This document shows positions 25,784 to 34,998 of a stretch of 45,962 bases of DNA, piece by piece (within the stretch, counting starts at the first letter, position 1; every line of letters begins with the position of its first letter). Source of the DNA: Thermoproteota archaeon (GTDB lineage: Archaea; Thermoproteota; Thermoprotei_A; EX4484-217-1; JAPDJV01); the NCBI GenBank assembly GCA_029258925.1, contig JAPDJV010000024.1, positions 1 through 45,962 of the forward strand, given 5' to 3'. Under the pieces are notes generated by a model. It made no database searches. It was not told the origin of the DNA and worked only from the letters and a program-made list of their open reading frames with translations. The position numbers and the translations under genes are program-made.

Positions 25784-26710
25784 ATGATGTCTGTGAAAGT
25801 ACTTCTAGTAGGACCTAGGTTTCAAGTTGATGTAATTAGGCGATTAGTGAGCTGTTCTGGGAGGGATAGGGGTATAGTTGTTGACTGCCTTGAAAGGAGT
25901 GGTCTTAGAAGTCTGTTAAAATATCAATTCAAATACCTTACTCTAAAACATTACGATGTGCTACACATAATCTACCCCCCGCACAGACTCTCCTATATTC
26001 TAGCGGAGAGGGGGCAGAGGCTTGGAGTACGAGTTATCCTACACTGGATTGGAAGTGACATCCTCTTAGCTAAGAGGAGGAGCCTACATGCAAGCCGGGT
26101 TCTGAAAAACTCCGTTAACGTAGCAGTGGCGCCATGGCTTAAAGAAGAGCTCGAGGAGCTAGGTGTGCCAGTAACAGACATAGTACCCCTAGTACCGCCC
26201 GAGTTGTCTCAAGGCGTGGAACCGTTGCCACTACCAGAAAAATTCAGAGTACTCTACTATCTTCCCTCGGGGAGGGAACATATTTACCATTCAGAGGTGC
26301 CAGCAGAAATAGCTGGGGAATACCCGGACATCGAGGTTCTGGTGGTAGGGGGAGGGAGGCTTCGAGGATTCAGAGGGAACATAGTTGAATTAGGTCGATT
26401 GCCGCGGGGGGAGATGAGGAAAGTGTATAGAGATACTGTGGTTCTAGTTAGGTACACTGAGCACGATGGAATGCCGCTAATGGTATTAGAAGCGCTAGCC
26501 TATGGAAGATATGTGATATTTAATAAGCCGTTCGATCACGTTGCCTACGTAGAAGATAAGGTTGAACTCTTAGAAAAAATTGGGGAACTTAAAGAAAAAT
26601 TCTATGAGAAAAAGCTAACGCAAAATGTTGAGGGATCCAAGTACGTCCTCGAAAACTATAGTCCTATGAAAATATCTGGAATGCTTGTTGATTTATGGAA
26701 AAACCCGTAG
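25784..26710 (+). CDS. Glycosyltransferase family 4-like protein, short
   Basis: A 308-residue GT-B protein, shorter than typical GT4 enzymes (350-400). Motifs: KVLLVGPRFQVDVI at the start, HYDVLHIIYPPHRLSYI, VILHWIGSDILLAKR in the acceptor half, then IEVLVVGGGRLRGF and RYTEHDGMPLMVLEALAYGRYVI, where Asp replaces the first Glu of the E-x7-E pair. Both domains are compact but complete. It is divergently transcribed from the other GT4-like gene and probably acts in the same pathway. Confidence 0.85.
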   Translation: MMSVKVLLVGPRFQVDVIRRLVSCSGRDRGIVVDCLERSGLRSLLKYQFKYLTLKHYDVLHIIYPPHRLSYILAERGQRLGVRVILHWIGSDILLAKRRSLHASRVLKNSVNVAVAPWLKEELEELGVPVTDIVPLVPPELSQGVEPLPLPEKFRVLYYLPSGREHIYHSEVPAEIAGEYPDIEVLVVGGGRLRGFRGNIVELGRLPRGEMRKVYRDTVVLVRYTEHDGMPLMVLEALAYGRYVIFNKPFDHVAYVEDKVELLEKIGELKEKFYEKKLTQNVEGSKYVLENYSPMKISGMLVDLWKNP

Positions 26711-27021
26711 GCAGCTTCCTATGTGACCTTGGGTTTTGCAGCCTAGGTTTGCAGATGATTACAGGTAAGCCTTAAGACTGCTCCTCAAACCCCCACTTCT
26801 TCAAGACGGTTCTCCAATAATAGCGTATCTAAGACGGTAACAGCGTGTTTGCAAAATAAAATATGTGTGATACATGCTTCTAGTCAGCCTGCATCTAATA
26901 TGTCTAAAGTTCCTAGAACTTAACTGCGTAGCAAGTTAGAGAATCTGCGAGAGAATGGCATAATGCTTAAATTTCTTGATAATATAATTATTTCAGATAT
27001 CAACTTCTAGCGGGGGGTTAT
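26711..27021. other. Intergenic region
   Basis: About 310 bases with no gene, tRNA or repeat that I recognise. The right end is AT-rich (TAATATAATTATTT near 26979) and would hold the promoter of the next gene, followed by a G-rich ribosome site (GCGGGGGG) six bases before its ATG. Confidence 0.5.
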
Positions 27022-27510
27022 ATGTTGGGCGAGGAAGTTCCATTAAGACCTGTTTCGAGACAAGACATACATAGGCTTGAAGCAGCCTTACTAATAGCAA
27101 CACTGTTTAGACCAGACGTCTTAGAGGAGATTCAGAAAGCGGAGGAGAGACTTACGTGGGTTGACAGTCTAGCTGTTGCAGCAGGTGCTCTTGCAAGAGA
27201 GAAGGCTGGCATGCATGTTTCTAGAATAGCGGACGAGCTAGGTAGAACTGAGACTACTATAAGGAACCATTTGAAGGGGAAGACTAAGGCCGGGCAGCTT
27301 GTGAGGGAAACCTACGAGAAGTTCTTGAGAGAAGGGTTTAAGATAGAGTTGCCCGAGGCAATTGCCAGAGTTCTCCCAGTTGAAGTAGAGGATGTTGGAA
27401 AGCTTAAAGAGAAGCTTGAGGAAGCTGAGAGAAAGATCGAGGAGTTGAAGGGGAAGATCAAGATTTTGGAGGGTAAAATTGATAAGATTAAGAAGATTCT
27501 TTTAGAATAA
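27022..27510 (+). CDS. HTH plus coiled-coil regulatory protein, crenarchaeal type
   Basis: A 162-residue protein. Residues about 45-95 form a helix-turn-helix-like unit (VDSLAVAAGALAREKAG then VSRIADELGRTETTIRNHLK). Residues about 120-162 are a charged coiled coil with heptad spacing (KLKEKLEEAERKIEELKGK). Proteins of this layout are widespread in Desulfurococcales and related crenarchaea and are annotated as probable regulators. The ribosome site before the ATG is unusually G-rich and strong. It is transcribed alone. Target unknown. Confidence 0.82.
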   Translation: MLGEEVPLRPVSRQDIHRLEAALLIATLFRPDVLEEIQKAEERLTWVDSLAVAAGALAREKAGMHVSRIADELGRTETTIRNHLKGKTKAGQLVRETYEKFLREGFKIELPEAIARVLPVEVEDVGKLKEKLEEAERKIEELKGKIKILEGKIDKIKKILLE

Positions 27511-27561
27511 CAACTTTAACTTTTTATTATAGCGTTAACATTATTATTGAGGTCAAGCTCC

Positions 27562-27571
27562 TTATATTATA
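27562..27571 (+). promoter_or_regulatory. TATA box of the amidohydrolase gene
   Basis: TTATATTATA, centred about 24 bases before the ATG at 27590. This spacing puts transcription start at or next to the ATG, so the mRNA is probably leaderless, and it supports ATG 27590 over the upstream GTG 27581. Confidence 0.6.
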
Positions 27572-27589
27572 AGCATAGATGTGGTTATT

Positions 27590-28909
27590 ATGCCTAGAAT
27601 TCTAATAATCCATGGAAACCTGTTAACTTTCAACAATGTGAAGCCATATGTTGAAGACGGCTTCGTCTACATAGAAGATGATGTTATAGTAGATTATGGG
27701 GGAATGGACGATTTAAGAGAAGAATATAGGAGAGCGGATCTGGTCTTAAACTCTAATAAAAGGATAGTAATGCCCTGCCTTATATCAGCTCACACACATT
27801 TAGCCTTATATCCTGTGAGGTTCATGGCCTCCAACTATAGTTCTCTAGATGAGTGGATCGAGGGAGTTGCGTTGAGATATGAGAGGGAGCTTAGAGAAGA
27901 AGTTTCGAGGAGTGCTGCAGTTCTGGCGTTAGCAGAGCTAATGGAACACGGTGTTGGGGGAGTGGTTGACATGCACTTCAACATGGACGCTATAGCAGGC
28001 GTGTTGTTGAACACAGGCTTATACGCGAACCTGTCTGTGGCAATAATGGGGGGTGGCCCCTACAGTAGCGAGGATGATGCACTTAAAGACAATTTGAGAC
28101 TCTATGAGAATTGGAATGGGGCTGGAGGGGGCAGAATAACTGTTTCCCTAGGTCCATGCACAATTAGATATGTTTCTAAGAGGCTTCTGGAGGAAGTTGC
28201 CTCCCTATCTAGGGAGAAAGAGGTAGGTGTACACATGCATTTAAGTGAGGTAAAGGAGGATGTAGACTACTGTAAGAAGAATTATGGTAAGAGACCTGTG
28301 GAACTACTCGAAGAATTAGGATTGCTCTCCGAAAGAAGTGTTTTCGCTCACGCAGTCTGGTTGTCGCTTAGAGAAATAAAATTGTTGGCGAAACACGGAT
28401 CCACTGTGGTCCACTGCCCCTCAATAAATTCCCTCTTATTCGACGGAGTAGCACCTCTACCAGAATTGAAGCGCGGCGGCGTTGGCTTTGGGATTGGAGT
28501 AGACTGTGCTCCAAAGTATAGTGTATTAGATGAAATATATTCCAGCACAATAGTCTACAGAGTCACCTACGGTCCTCCTCAGAGAATTTCCTCGAGAGAA
28601 CTCTTGGAGTATTCGATTAAATATGGGTGCAAGGCGCTGCTCTTAAACCAGCCTTTAGGGGCAATAGATAAGGGGTTTAAGGCCTCGCTCACAATACTAG
28701 ACTTAAAACCGCCAGCAAGAATCACACTAGACGAAATATGTGATCTAATAGTTTATACTAGGCCTAAAGCCGAAACCCTAATTGTTGACGGGGAAATCCT
28801 CGTCGACGGTGGAGAAAACCTCGTTATAGGTGACAGAGAGATAAGAGATGCCAATAAAGTTGTAAGAGAATACTTGAATCAAGTATTCGGGAATAAAAGT
28901 ATTGCTTAA
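27590..28909 (+). CDS. Amidohydrolase of the SAH-deaminase/chlorohydrolase (MtaD-like) group
   Basis: A 439-residue metal-dependent hydrolase. The ordered motifs of the TIM-barrel amidohydrolases are present: VMPCLISAHTHLALYP (first HxH), VHMHLSEVKEDVD (third strand His), FAHAVWLS (fourth-strand His), VVHCPSINSLL, and FGIGVDCAPKYS with the catalytic Asp. The N- and C-terminal beta-sandwich is seen in RILIIHGNLLTFNN and AETLIVDGEILVDGGENLV. Relatives deaminate S-adenosylhomocysteine, methylthioadenosine or similar purines, or hydrolyse ring halides and amines. The substrate here cannot be fixed. Transcribed alone, probably leaderless. Confidence 0.88.
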   Translation: MPRILIIHGNLLTFNNVKPYVEDGFVYIEDDVIVDYGGMDDLREEYRRADLVLNSNKRIVMPCLISAHTHLALYPVRFMASNYSSLDEWIEGVALRYERELREEVSRSAAVLALAELMEHGVGGVVDMHFNMDAIAGVLLNTGLYANLSVAIMGGGPYSSEDDALKDNLRLYENWNGAGGGRITVSLGPCTIRYVSKRLLEEVASLSREKEVGVHMHLSEVKEDVDYCKKNYGKRPVELLEELGLLSERSVFAHAVWLSLREIKLLAKHGSTVVHCPSINSLLFDGVAPLPELKRGGVGFGIGVDCAPKYSVLDEIYSSTIVYRVTYGPPQRISSRELLEYSIKYGCKALLLNQPLGAIDKGFKASLTILDLKPPARITLDEICDLIVYTRPKAETLIVDGEILVDGGENLVIGDREIRDANKVVREYLNQVFGNKSIA

Positions 28910-29084
28910 AGTTGTCTAGGATTATTAGAATAAATTTAAAGATATTATTTCCACTACTACCCGGTCATTAAGTAAACAATTAAACGTCAATTAAAGTCCT
29001 AACTGGCTCCTCTAATTTATAGTATGTTGTAATTTCAGACTTCAAACATTTATCTGAAAAGTTTTCGGAAATTAAGGGAGATAT

Positions 29085-29091
29085 CTATAAG
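29085..29091 (+). promoter_or_regulatory. TATA box of the glutamine synthetase gene
   Basis: CTATAAG in an AT-rich context, predicting transcription start near 29113. That falls after the TTG at 29107, so the longest possible protein start is unlikely and one of the later starts (29134 or 29146) is used. Confidence 0.55.
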
Positions 29092-29145
29092 TAGTGTTCG
29101 CATTTATTGATACCTAATAATGTCAGTGTAAGGGTGTGTATTATA

Positions 29146-30522
29146 TTGGGGCATAAAGATTTTGACAAGGTTAAATGGGTTAATGTATGGTTTACGGATA
29201 TACTTGGAATACTCCATGAAGTAACTGTTCCGGTGGAGAGGTTTAGGAGAGCGGGGGATTCTGGCCTCGGAAAACTTGATGGATCTAGTATTAAGGGATT
29301 TAAGGTTATTGAGGAGTCAGACCTCGTATTAAAACCGGTGCCTGAAACACTTAGAGTGCTTCCGTGGAGCAATGGGGAGGAGGCAAGAGTTATTGCAAGA
29401 GTATACGATACTGGTGGAACTACTAGGCTTAGCAAGGATCCTAGGTATGCTACTGAAAAAGTGGAGGAAATACTGTCTTCTATGGGATACGCTGCTCTCG
29501 TAGGTCCTGAAGTAGAGTTCTTCATATTCAGAGACATTAAAGTGTTTCTTTCCCCGGAGAAAAGCTTCTACGAAATACACTGTGATGAGGGATATTGGAG
29601 CGAGTCGTCTATTAAAAACGATGTTAAGGGAGGATACTTCACAACCTCCCCCTACGATAAAACCCATGACTTGAGGAGGGAGATATGCGATATTCTGGAA
29701 GAGTACTTCGACATAAAAGTTGCATCCTACCACCACGAGGTTGCAGGTGCATCACAAGTCGAACTAGATATTTGGGCTAGTGCACCGTGTAGCACGGCGG
29801 ATGCAACAGTAACATTAAAGTATGTTGTCAGGAACTCCGCGTTTAAGAGGGGGCTAGTGGCAACTTTCATGCCTAAACCTTTGAGCAACGATAATGGATC
29901 TGGAATGCACGTCCACTTAAGTTTATGGAGTAGCGGTGAAAACGCTTTTTACGACGAAAACGACAACTATGCTGAACTAAGCCAGCTCGGAAGATACTTC
30001 ATAGGAGGCTTAATGGAACACTCCAGATCTCTCTCAGCAATAGTTGCACCAACAGTCAACTCCTATAAGAGGCTTGTTCCAGGCTACGAGGCCCCAGTGT
30101 ACATTGCATGGTCTAAAGCAAATAGGTCGGCCATAATAAGAGTACCCTACTACCATGAGAGAAGTCCGAATGCGAAGAGAGTCGAGTATAGGACACCTGA
30201 TCCCTCGGCAAACCCGTATCTAGCATATGCTGCAATGCTCATGGCGGGTTTAGACGGGATTAAGAAGAAGATAGATCCAGGAGATCCCGTAGACGAAAAC
30301 ATTTACCACATGACCCCTGAGAAGAGGAGAGAACTCAACATAAAGTCTCTGCCCGGAAGCCTTATTGAAGCACTAGATGAACTCGAAGTAGATAACGAGT
30401 ACCTTAAGCCAGCTTTCTCTAAAGACCTTATAGAAACGTTCATAGAGATAAAGAGAGAGGAATATAAGAAACTTGCTGGCTACATTTCTCCAGCAGAATT
30501 CTACTACTACGCAAACCTGTAA
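29146..30522 (+). CDS. glnA: Glutamine synthetase type I
   Basis: Makes glutamine from glutamate, ammonia and ATP in the cytoplasm. The frame opens at TTG 29107 (471 residues); I choose TTG 29146 (458 residues) because of the TATA position and AGGGTG about nine bases before it; GTG 29134 is also possible. Motifs: KVKWVNVWFTDILG (beta-grasp start), GPEVEFFIF with catalytic glutamates, HHEVAGASQVELD, the ATP-site NGSGMHVHLSLW, VNSYKRLVPGYEAP with the family arginines, and VEYRTPDPSANPYLAYAAM near the end. The bacterial adenylylation tyrosine loop is not evident. The length is typical of archaeal GlnA. Transcribed alone. Confidence 0.96.
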   Translation: MGHKDFDKVKWVNVWFTDILGILHEVTVPVERFRRAGDSGLGKLDGSSIKGFKVIEESDLVLKPVPETLRVLPWSNGEEARVIARVYDTGGTTRLSKDPRYATEKVEEILSSMGYAALVGPEVEFFIFRDIKVFLSPEKSFYEIHCDEGYWSESSIKNDVKGGYFTTSPYDKTHDLRREICDILEEYFDIKVASYHHEVAGASQVELDIWASAPCSTADATVTLKYVVRNSAFKRGLVATFMPKPLSNDNGSGMHVHLSLWSSGENAFYDENDNYAELSQLGRYFIGGLMEHSRSLSAIVAPTVNSYKRLVPGYEAPVYIAWSKANRSAIIRVPYYHERSPNAKRVEYRTPDPSANPYLAYAAMLMAGLDGIKKKIDPGDPVDENIYHMTPEKRRELNIKSLPGSLIEALDELEVDNEYLKPAFSKDLIETFIEIKREEYKKLAGYISPAEFYYYANL

Positions 30523-30649
30523 GAACAATTGCCCAGCTGAGAACTCAAATATTTTAGAATAGAATATTCGAGGGGACTGCTTTTAAGGCGTTTTAAGTAC
30601 TATATTCTATAGAGAACTATTGAACCATGCTTAACGGAATATGTATTCG

Positions 30650-30705
30650 ATGATGAACCTTCCCCTCGGAGACCGATAAATGGTGAAGAAAATGGCCGCA
30701 GCTGA
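30650..30705 (+). ncRNA. Candidate C/D box small RNA overlapping a gene start
   Basis: ATGATGA (30650-30656) matches the C box, CCGA (30673-30676) could be D', GTGAAGA (30683-30689) is a one-mismatch C', and CTGA (30702-30705) is a D box, with exactly 12 bases between C' and D as in archaeal guides. No terminal stem is obvious and the C-to-D' spacing of 16 is long. Overlap with the next gene's first codons makes chance possible. Confidence 0.25.
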
Positions 30706-31114
30706 GGCTTCAGATAAAATAATTGTTTTCAACGGCGTTGAGAGAATAAGGGAAATTGAGTCAGAGTACTTGAAGATTTTAAGCGAGTACAATAAGCTAG
30801 TGTATAAGATGGGATATTATTTGAAGCCTAAACACGTAGTTTACAAGAAGACCTCGATGGGGAGAGTGAAGTACGTGTACTACGGTAGGTACTGGTGGAA
30901 ACTGGCCTACGACGGGAAGAGGGGGAAGACTTCCAGAGTCAAATGGATATATATTGGCTTAACTAGACCGGAGGGCGTTCCTAATCCACCGGAGAATCCT
31001 CTAGAAGGGCTGAAGGTGAGGATTGCCGGGTGCGATGTTGTTTTGGATCGGGAAGTCTACGAGAGATTTAAGGATTATTTTAGGGGATTGAAGAAGGCCC
31101 ACATTAACTCTTAG
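30680..31114 (+). CDS. Conserved-looking hypothetical protein, aromatic and basic
   Basis: A 144-residue soluble protein I do not recognise. An N-terminal helix (GVERIREIESEYLKILSEYN) leads into a basic, tyrosine-rich beta region (VKYVYYGRYWWKLAYDGK, RVKWIYIGLTRPEG) and a short C-terminal domain (VRIAGCDVVLDREVYERF). The aromatic/basic middle would suit nucleic-acid binding, resembling small crenarchaeal proteins of unknown role. Two ATGs (30680 and 30692) are possible starts. A TATA-like TTTTAAG occurs upstream near 30572-30597. It stands alone between glnA and metG. Confidence 0.75.
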   Translation: MVKKMAAAEASDKIIVFNGVERIREIESEYLKILSEYNKLVYKMGYYLKPKHVVYKKTSMGRVKYVYYGRYWWKLAYDGKRGKTSRVKWIYIGLTRPEGVPNPPENPLEGLKVRIAGCDVVLDREVYERFKDYFRGLKKAHINS

Positions 31115-31247
31115 AAGAAATCACGATGGCGTAGAAAAGTCTCTTAAATACTGTAGGATTCCACGTTAATTCAGTACTTGGAACTCTACGATTTAGGTAG
31201 AATACTCGGTAATGCTGTTTATGGATTTAGAGTAAAACAATTTGTCG

Positions 31248-32960
31248 TTAAGCTAGAACAGCTGGTCTGAAAACTTTTCTCCGGGCTTCGTCTATAATCG
31301 ACTGGACGTTGTCGATGAAGTTTTCGGGAAGCTTGTTGAACAAGGGCTTGGGGGGGCTCCTAATCTTGTGTCCCGGTTGAATATCCATTTCCCCGGCTCT
31401 CCTCCAAGGATATTCGAGTACATCTCCCTCTAAGCCGAGGTTCTCCCATATTCTCCGAGACGCGTTAGGCGTTATTGGAGACAATAGTACTGCTAACGCC
31501 TTAACAACGTTCACTCCAATCCACATAGTTGTATCCGCCGATCCGTCTTTCCTCGCCAATGCCTCCCAAGGCTTCTTCAAGTTAATGTAGTAGTTTCCCT
31601 CTCTAGCTATCCCTACAATATTCTCTAGTGCAAGCTTGTATCTGCATTCATCGAGGTTTTCCTCAACGCTCCTACACGCTGAAGCCACCTTCTCCTTGAA
31701 TTCCAAGTCTGGCTCCTCCATTCTAGATGGCGCTGGCACTGTCGAATCGTAGTTTTTGTATACGAACATTAGTATTCTGTGGATGAAGTTTCCTATATCA
31801 TCGTTCATGTCGCTGTTCACAATCCTATAGAACTCCCTCCAAGTGAAATTGCTATCCCTGAGTTCAGGCCTCATCTCTATTAGAGCAAACCTCCAGTAGT
31901 CCGGTTCAAGTATTTCAAGAGCCTCATCTATCCATACTCCAATACCTCTACTCTTACTGAACTTCTCCCACTCGAACATCAAGTACTCTGTTGCAGCCAC
32001 TTGCCAAGGTAAAACGTATGGCTCACCCGATGCGAGGAGCATTGCGGGAAGTATTATTGCATGGAACGGTATGTTGTCCTTACCTATGAAGAATATTGTC
32101 CTAGAATTCTTATCGAACCAGTATTCCTCCCATAAATATGGTTTCCCAATATTCTCCCCGTACTCCTTGGTGGCGGAGATGTATCCTAGGAGGGCATCGA
32201 ACCACACGTACACAGTCTTCCCCTCCGCTCCCGGGAAGGGTGCAAGTATACCCCACTCGTTATCCCTAGTCAACGCCCTCGGCTTCAACCCCTCTCTTAT
32301 CCAATTCAAACTGAACTTCTTCACGTTCGCTGGGAACCTAGGATGATTCTTCACATATTCCTCTAATTCCTCCGATAGCCTAGGTAAGTCGAAGAACCAG
32401 TGCTTCGTCTCTCTTATTTCAGGCGTTGTATTGCAGAAGACACATTTTGGATCCAGTAATTGTGTTGGATCAAGTAGTCTACCGCATGCATCGCATTGAT
32501 CCCCCTTAGCGTGGGGATACTTGCAGTATGGGCATGTTCCCACAACGAATCTGTCGGGCAGAAACATTTTGCAGTTTGGACAATAGGTCATTTCGATGTT
32601 CTGGGTGAAAATGTAGCCGTTCTTATAGATTTTCATTAGGAACTCTCTAACGAACTCCTTGTGCACTGGACTCTCTGTTCTAGTGTAGTTGTCGAAGCTT
32701 ATCCCGTATTCCTTGAAAAGTCTTGAAACATAGTCGTGCATTTCATCCGTTAGCTTCTTAGGGTGAATCCCCCTCTTCCTAGCCTCCACTTCTATGGGTG
32801 TTCCATGCTCGTCTGAGCCGCTCACGAAGACTATGTTCTCCCCTTTCATCCTCAAATATCTCGCATAGACGTCTGCAGAGAGAACGCTTCCTATAAGCGT
32901 CCCTAAGTGAGGAACGGAGTTAACATATGGCCATGCAGAACACACTACCCACTTACCCAA
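31248..32960 (-). CDS. metG: Methionyl-tRNA synthetase
   Basis: A 570-residue class I synthetase that charges tRNA-Met. [20 protein letters not shown] contains the HIGH-type signature (HLGT); the signature KFSKSRG is the KMSKS loop. The zinc knuckle region is the doubled type: [33 protein letters not shown] and KCVFCNTT, four CxxC pairs. The alpha-helical anticodon domain follows ([13 protein letters not shown]). There is no C-terminal EMAP-II-like tRNA-binding domain, which archaea usually encode as a separate gene. Transcribed alone on the minus strand; the start at 32960 gives the standard [12 protein letters not shown] opening. Confidence 0.97.
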   Translation of the reverse strand: MGKWVVCSAWPYVNSVPHLGTLIGSVLSADVYARYLRMKGENIVFVSGSDEHGTPIEVEARKRGIHPKKLTDEMHDYVSRLFKEYGISFDNYTRTESPVHKEFVREFLMKIYKNGYIFTQNIEMTYCPNCKMFLPDRFVVGTCPYCKYPHAKGDQCDACGRLLDPTQLLDPKCVFCNTTPEIRETKHWFFDLPRLSEELEEYVKNHPRFPANVKKFSLNWIREGLKPRALTRDNEWGILAPFPGAEGKTVYVWFDALLGYISATKEYGENIGKPYLWEEYWFDKNSRTIFFIGKDNIPFHAIILPAMLLASGEPYVLPWQVAATEYLMFEWEKFSKSRGIGVWIDEALEILEPDYWRFALIEMRPELRDSNFTWREFYRIVNSDMNDDIGNFIHRILMFVYKNYDSTVPAPSRMEEPDLEFKEKVASACRSVEENLDECRYKLALENIVGIAREGNYYINLKKPWEALARKDGSADTTMWIGVNVVKALAVLLSPITPNASRRIWENLGLEGDVLEYPWRRAGEMDIQPGHKIRSPPKPLFNKLPENFIDNVQSIIDEARRKVFRPAVLA

Positions 32961-33134
32961 TTAAACCACCTTGACTCCCTTACGAACATAAAAGCCGGAT
33001 CTATAAGATAAGCTTTATGCGACGTTCTTCATGTCTTAAATGTCCGAGATCGTGAGAACATGTTCGAGCAAGACTGCGTGGAACAGCAAGCTTAATAATA
33101 ACATCTCTAGCATAGTATTTTATGGGTGAGTTAC

Positions 33135-33650
33135 ATGCCTAGAAGGAAGAGTATATGGGACATATTTGACGAATTCTTCAGGGAAATGGAAGAGGAAATG
33201 AGGGATTTCATGGAGAGATTTGAGAGAGGCTTTGAAATCGAGAGGGGTGAGGAGAGGGTTTTCGGTCCATACGTTTACGGTTTCAGCATAACAATAGGTC
33301 CAGACGGCAGGCCCGTTATAAGAGAGTTTGGGAATGTTAGGAGAATTAAGGGTAGGCCTAGGATAAGCGAGGAGAGGGAGCCATTAGTCGACGTTTTAGA
33401 GGAGAAGAAGACGATTACTGTAGTAGCTGAAATGCCCGGAGTCGATAAGGACAATATTAAGATAAGGGTTAGAGATAAAACTCTCATAATTAATGCAGTG
33501 GGACCTGACAGAAAATACTATAAGGAAATACCGTTGCCGGCTAAAGTTAGAGCGGAATCCGCCAAAGCATCCTATAGGAACGGTGTGTTAGAAGTTAAAT
33601 TGGAGAAAGAGGAGGAAGAGGAGAAAGGATACGAGATTAAGGTAGAGTGA
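33135..33650 (+). CDS. Small heat shock protein, Hsp20/alpha-crystallin family
   Basis: A 171-residue ATP-independent holdase chaperone. The N-terminal region is Glu/Arg/Phe-rich (IFDEFFREMEEEMRDF), the alpha-crystallin domain spans about 75-170 with PLVDVLEEKKTITVVAEMPG, the A-x-x-x-n-G-v-L signature as SAKASYRNGVLEVKLEK, and a short C-terminal tail. No I-x-I tail motif is evident beyond YEIKVE. I choose ATG 33135, with GGTGAG five bases before it; the frame is also open from GTG 33126. A TATA-like CTTAATAATA at 33091-33100 fits. Likely heat-inducible, though no specific heat-shock operator was recognised. Confidence 0.95.
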   Translation: MPRRKSIWDIFDEFFREMEEEMRDFMERFERGFEIERGEERVFGPYVYGFSITIGPDGRPVIREFGNVRRIKGRPRISEEREPLVDVLEEKKTITVVAEMPGVDKDNIKIRVRDKTLIINAVGPDRKYYKEIPLPAKVRAESAKASYRNGVLEVKLEKEEEEEKGYEIKVE

Positions 33651-33726
33651 ATACGTTAAACTTAGCGAAGCAAATTATTTCAAGCTTTTTTAAGACCACA
33701 CCTAACCATAGCTAGGTGTTAGAGTA

Positions 33727-34998
33727 TTGTTTAAATTGACGTATGTGGAGAGTGCTATCGAAAGAATTCTGAAGTATTTGAAAATAGATCCCGGGATCGA
33801 GGAAGTTAGCTTAGCTGATTCAATTTCCAGGATTTCAGCAGAGGACATAGTATCTGATGTAAACATACCTCCATTTAACAGGAGTGCTGTAGACGGGTAT
33901 GCTGTTAAATCTGAGGACACTTTCGGAGCAAGCACGTCGTCCCCAATATATCTCAAGGTGAAGGGGAGGATTGAAGTCGGTTCTTCTCCCAAAATCTCCA
34001 TTGGACCGGGAGAATGTGTTGAGGTTTCAACAGGATCCATGATCCCTGAGGGCGCTGACGCTGTTATTATGAGGGAGCACACGAAGCTCCTAGAAGACGG
34101 GCTTTTAGAAGTGTATGAAAGTGTTTCCCACTTAGAAAACATTAGTCTAATTGGAGAGGACTTGAAGAGGGGGGAGAAAGTTGTTCGCAGAGGAGACGTT
34201 ATTAGACCGTGGCATGTAGGTGTTCTGGCGAGCATAAATGTTTGCAGAATAAGAGTTTTAAAGCCATGGACCATAGGCGTTTTCTCCACTGGAAGCGAGC
34301 TAGTAGAGGCTTGCAGGAGGCCTGGTCCAGGGAAGATTATTGCAAGCACTAAGGAAGTCTTGAAAGCATATTTTGCTGAGAAAGGATTTAACGTTATTGA
34401 CTACGGGATCGTGGAGGATGATTTAAATAAGATTGCAGAAATGTTTAGGAGAGCGCTTAGCGAGTGTGAAGTAGTTGTCTCAACAGGGGGTACAAGTGTT
34501 GGTAGGAGAGACTATACTGTTAAAGCAATTGAACTGCAAGATGGACTAGAGGATATGGTTCACGGAATAGCAGTTAAGCCTGGGAGACCTGCTGCTATAG
34601 CTAGTGTCGGGGGAAGACTTGTAATAGCTGCTTCAGGCCTACCTGTCGCGGCTTTGGTAGACGTTGAAGCACTATTCCATCCAATATACGAGCACTATTA
34701 TGGATTAAACAATGTCTACAAACCTGTTGTTGAAGCAGTACTGGATAGGAGAATCTATGTTGGAGCAGGGCTTAGAGGCTATGTGAGAGTCATGGTTTAT
34801 AGAAGTGGAGGAGTGGTTAGGGCAATGCCTCTGAGAATAACTGGTTCAGGAGTGCTGTCAACTCTTCTAAGAGCAAATGGTGTCCTCATAGTAGAGGAAG
34901 ATGTTGAGGGATTTGATGAAGGTGAGACTGTTAGAGTGGAGCTCTTAGCTCCAATATTGGAGGAGGGAGAAGTTTTTGAGTGGAAGGAAGATATTTAA
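33727..34998 (+). CDS. moeA: Molybdopterin molybdenumtransferase MoeA, copy 1
   Basis: A 423-residue enzyme that inserts molybdate or tungstate into adenylylated molybdopterin. Motifs: DVNIPPFNRSAVDGYAVKS in the N-terminal domain, EVSTGSMIPEGADAVI, GVFSTGSELVEAC at the start of the MogA-like domain, STGGTSVGRRDYTVKA (MPT binding) and the beta-barrel domain IV at the end. The start TTG at 33727 is supported by AGGTG eight bases upstream. It overlaps the second moeA by 23 bases. Hyperthermophilic crenarchaea often use tungsten cofactors, so one copy may serve tungsten; this is inference. Confidence 0.96.
   Translation: MFKLTYVESAIERILKYLKIDPGIEEVSLADSISRISAEDIVSDVNIPPFNRSAVDGYAVKSEDTFGASTSSPIYLKVKGRIEVGSSPKISIGPGECVEVSTGSMIPEGADAVIMREHTKLLEDGLLEVYESVSHLENISLIGEDLKRGEKVVRRGDVIRPWHVGVLASINVCRIRVLKPWTIGVFSTGSELVEACRRPGPGKIIASTKEVLKAYFAEKGFNVIDYGIVEDDLNKIAEMFRRALSECEVVVSTGGTSVGRRDYTVKAIELQDGLEDMVHGIAVKPGRPAAIASVGGRLVIAASGLPVAALVDVEALFHPIYEHYYGLNNVYKPVVEAVLDRRIYVGAGLRGYVRVMVYRSGGVVRAMPLRITGSGVLSTLLRANGVLIVEEDVEGFDEGETVRVELLAPILEEGEVFEWKEDI

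Noticed and set aside
33702..34349. Minus-strand frame of 215 residues opposite moeA
   Set aside because: Shadow of the moeA coding sequence; the plus frame has all MoeA motifs.
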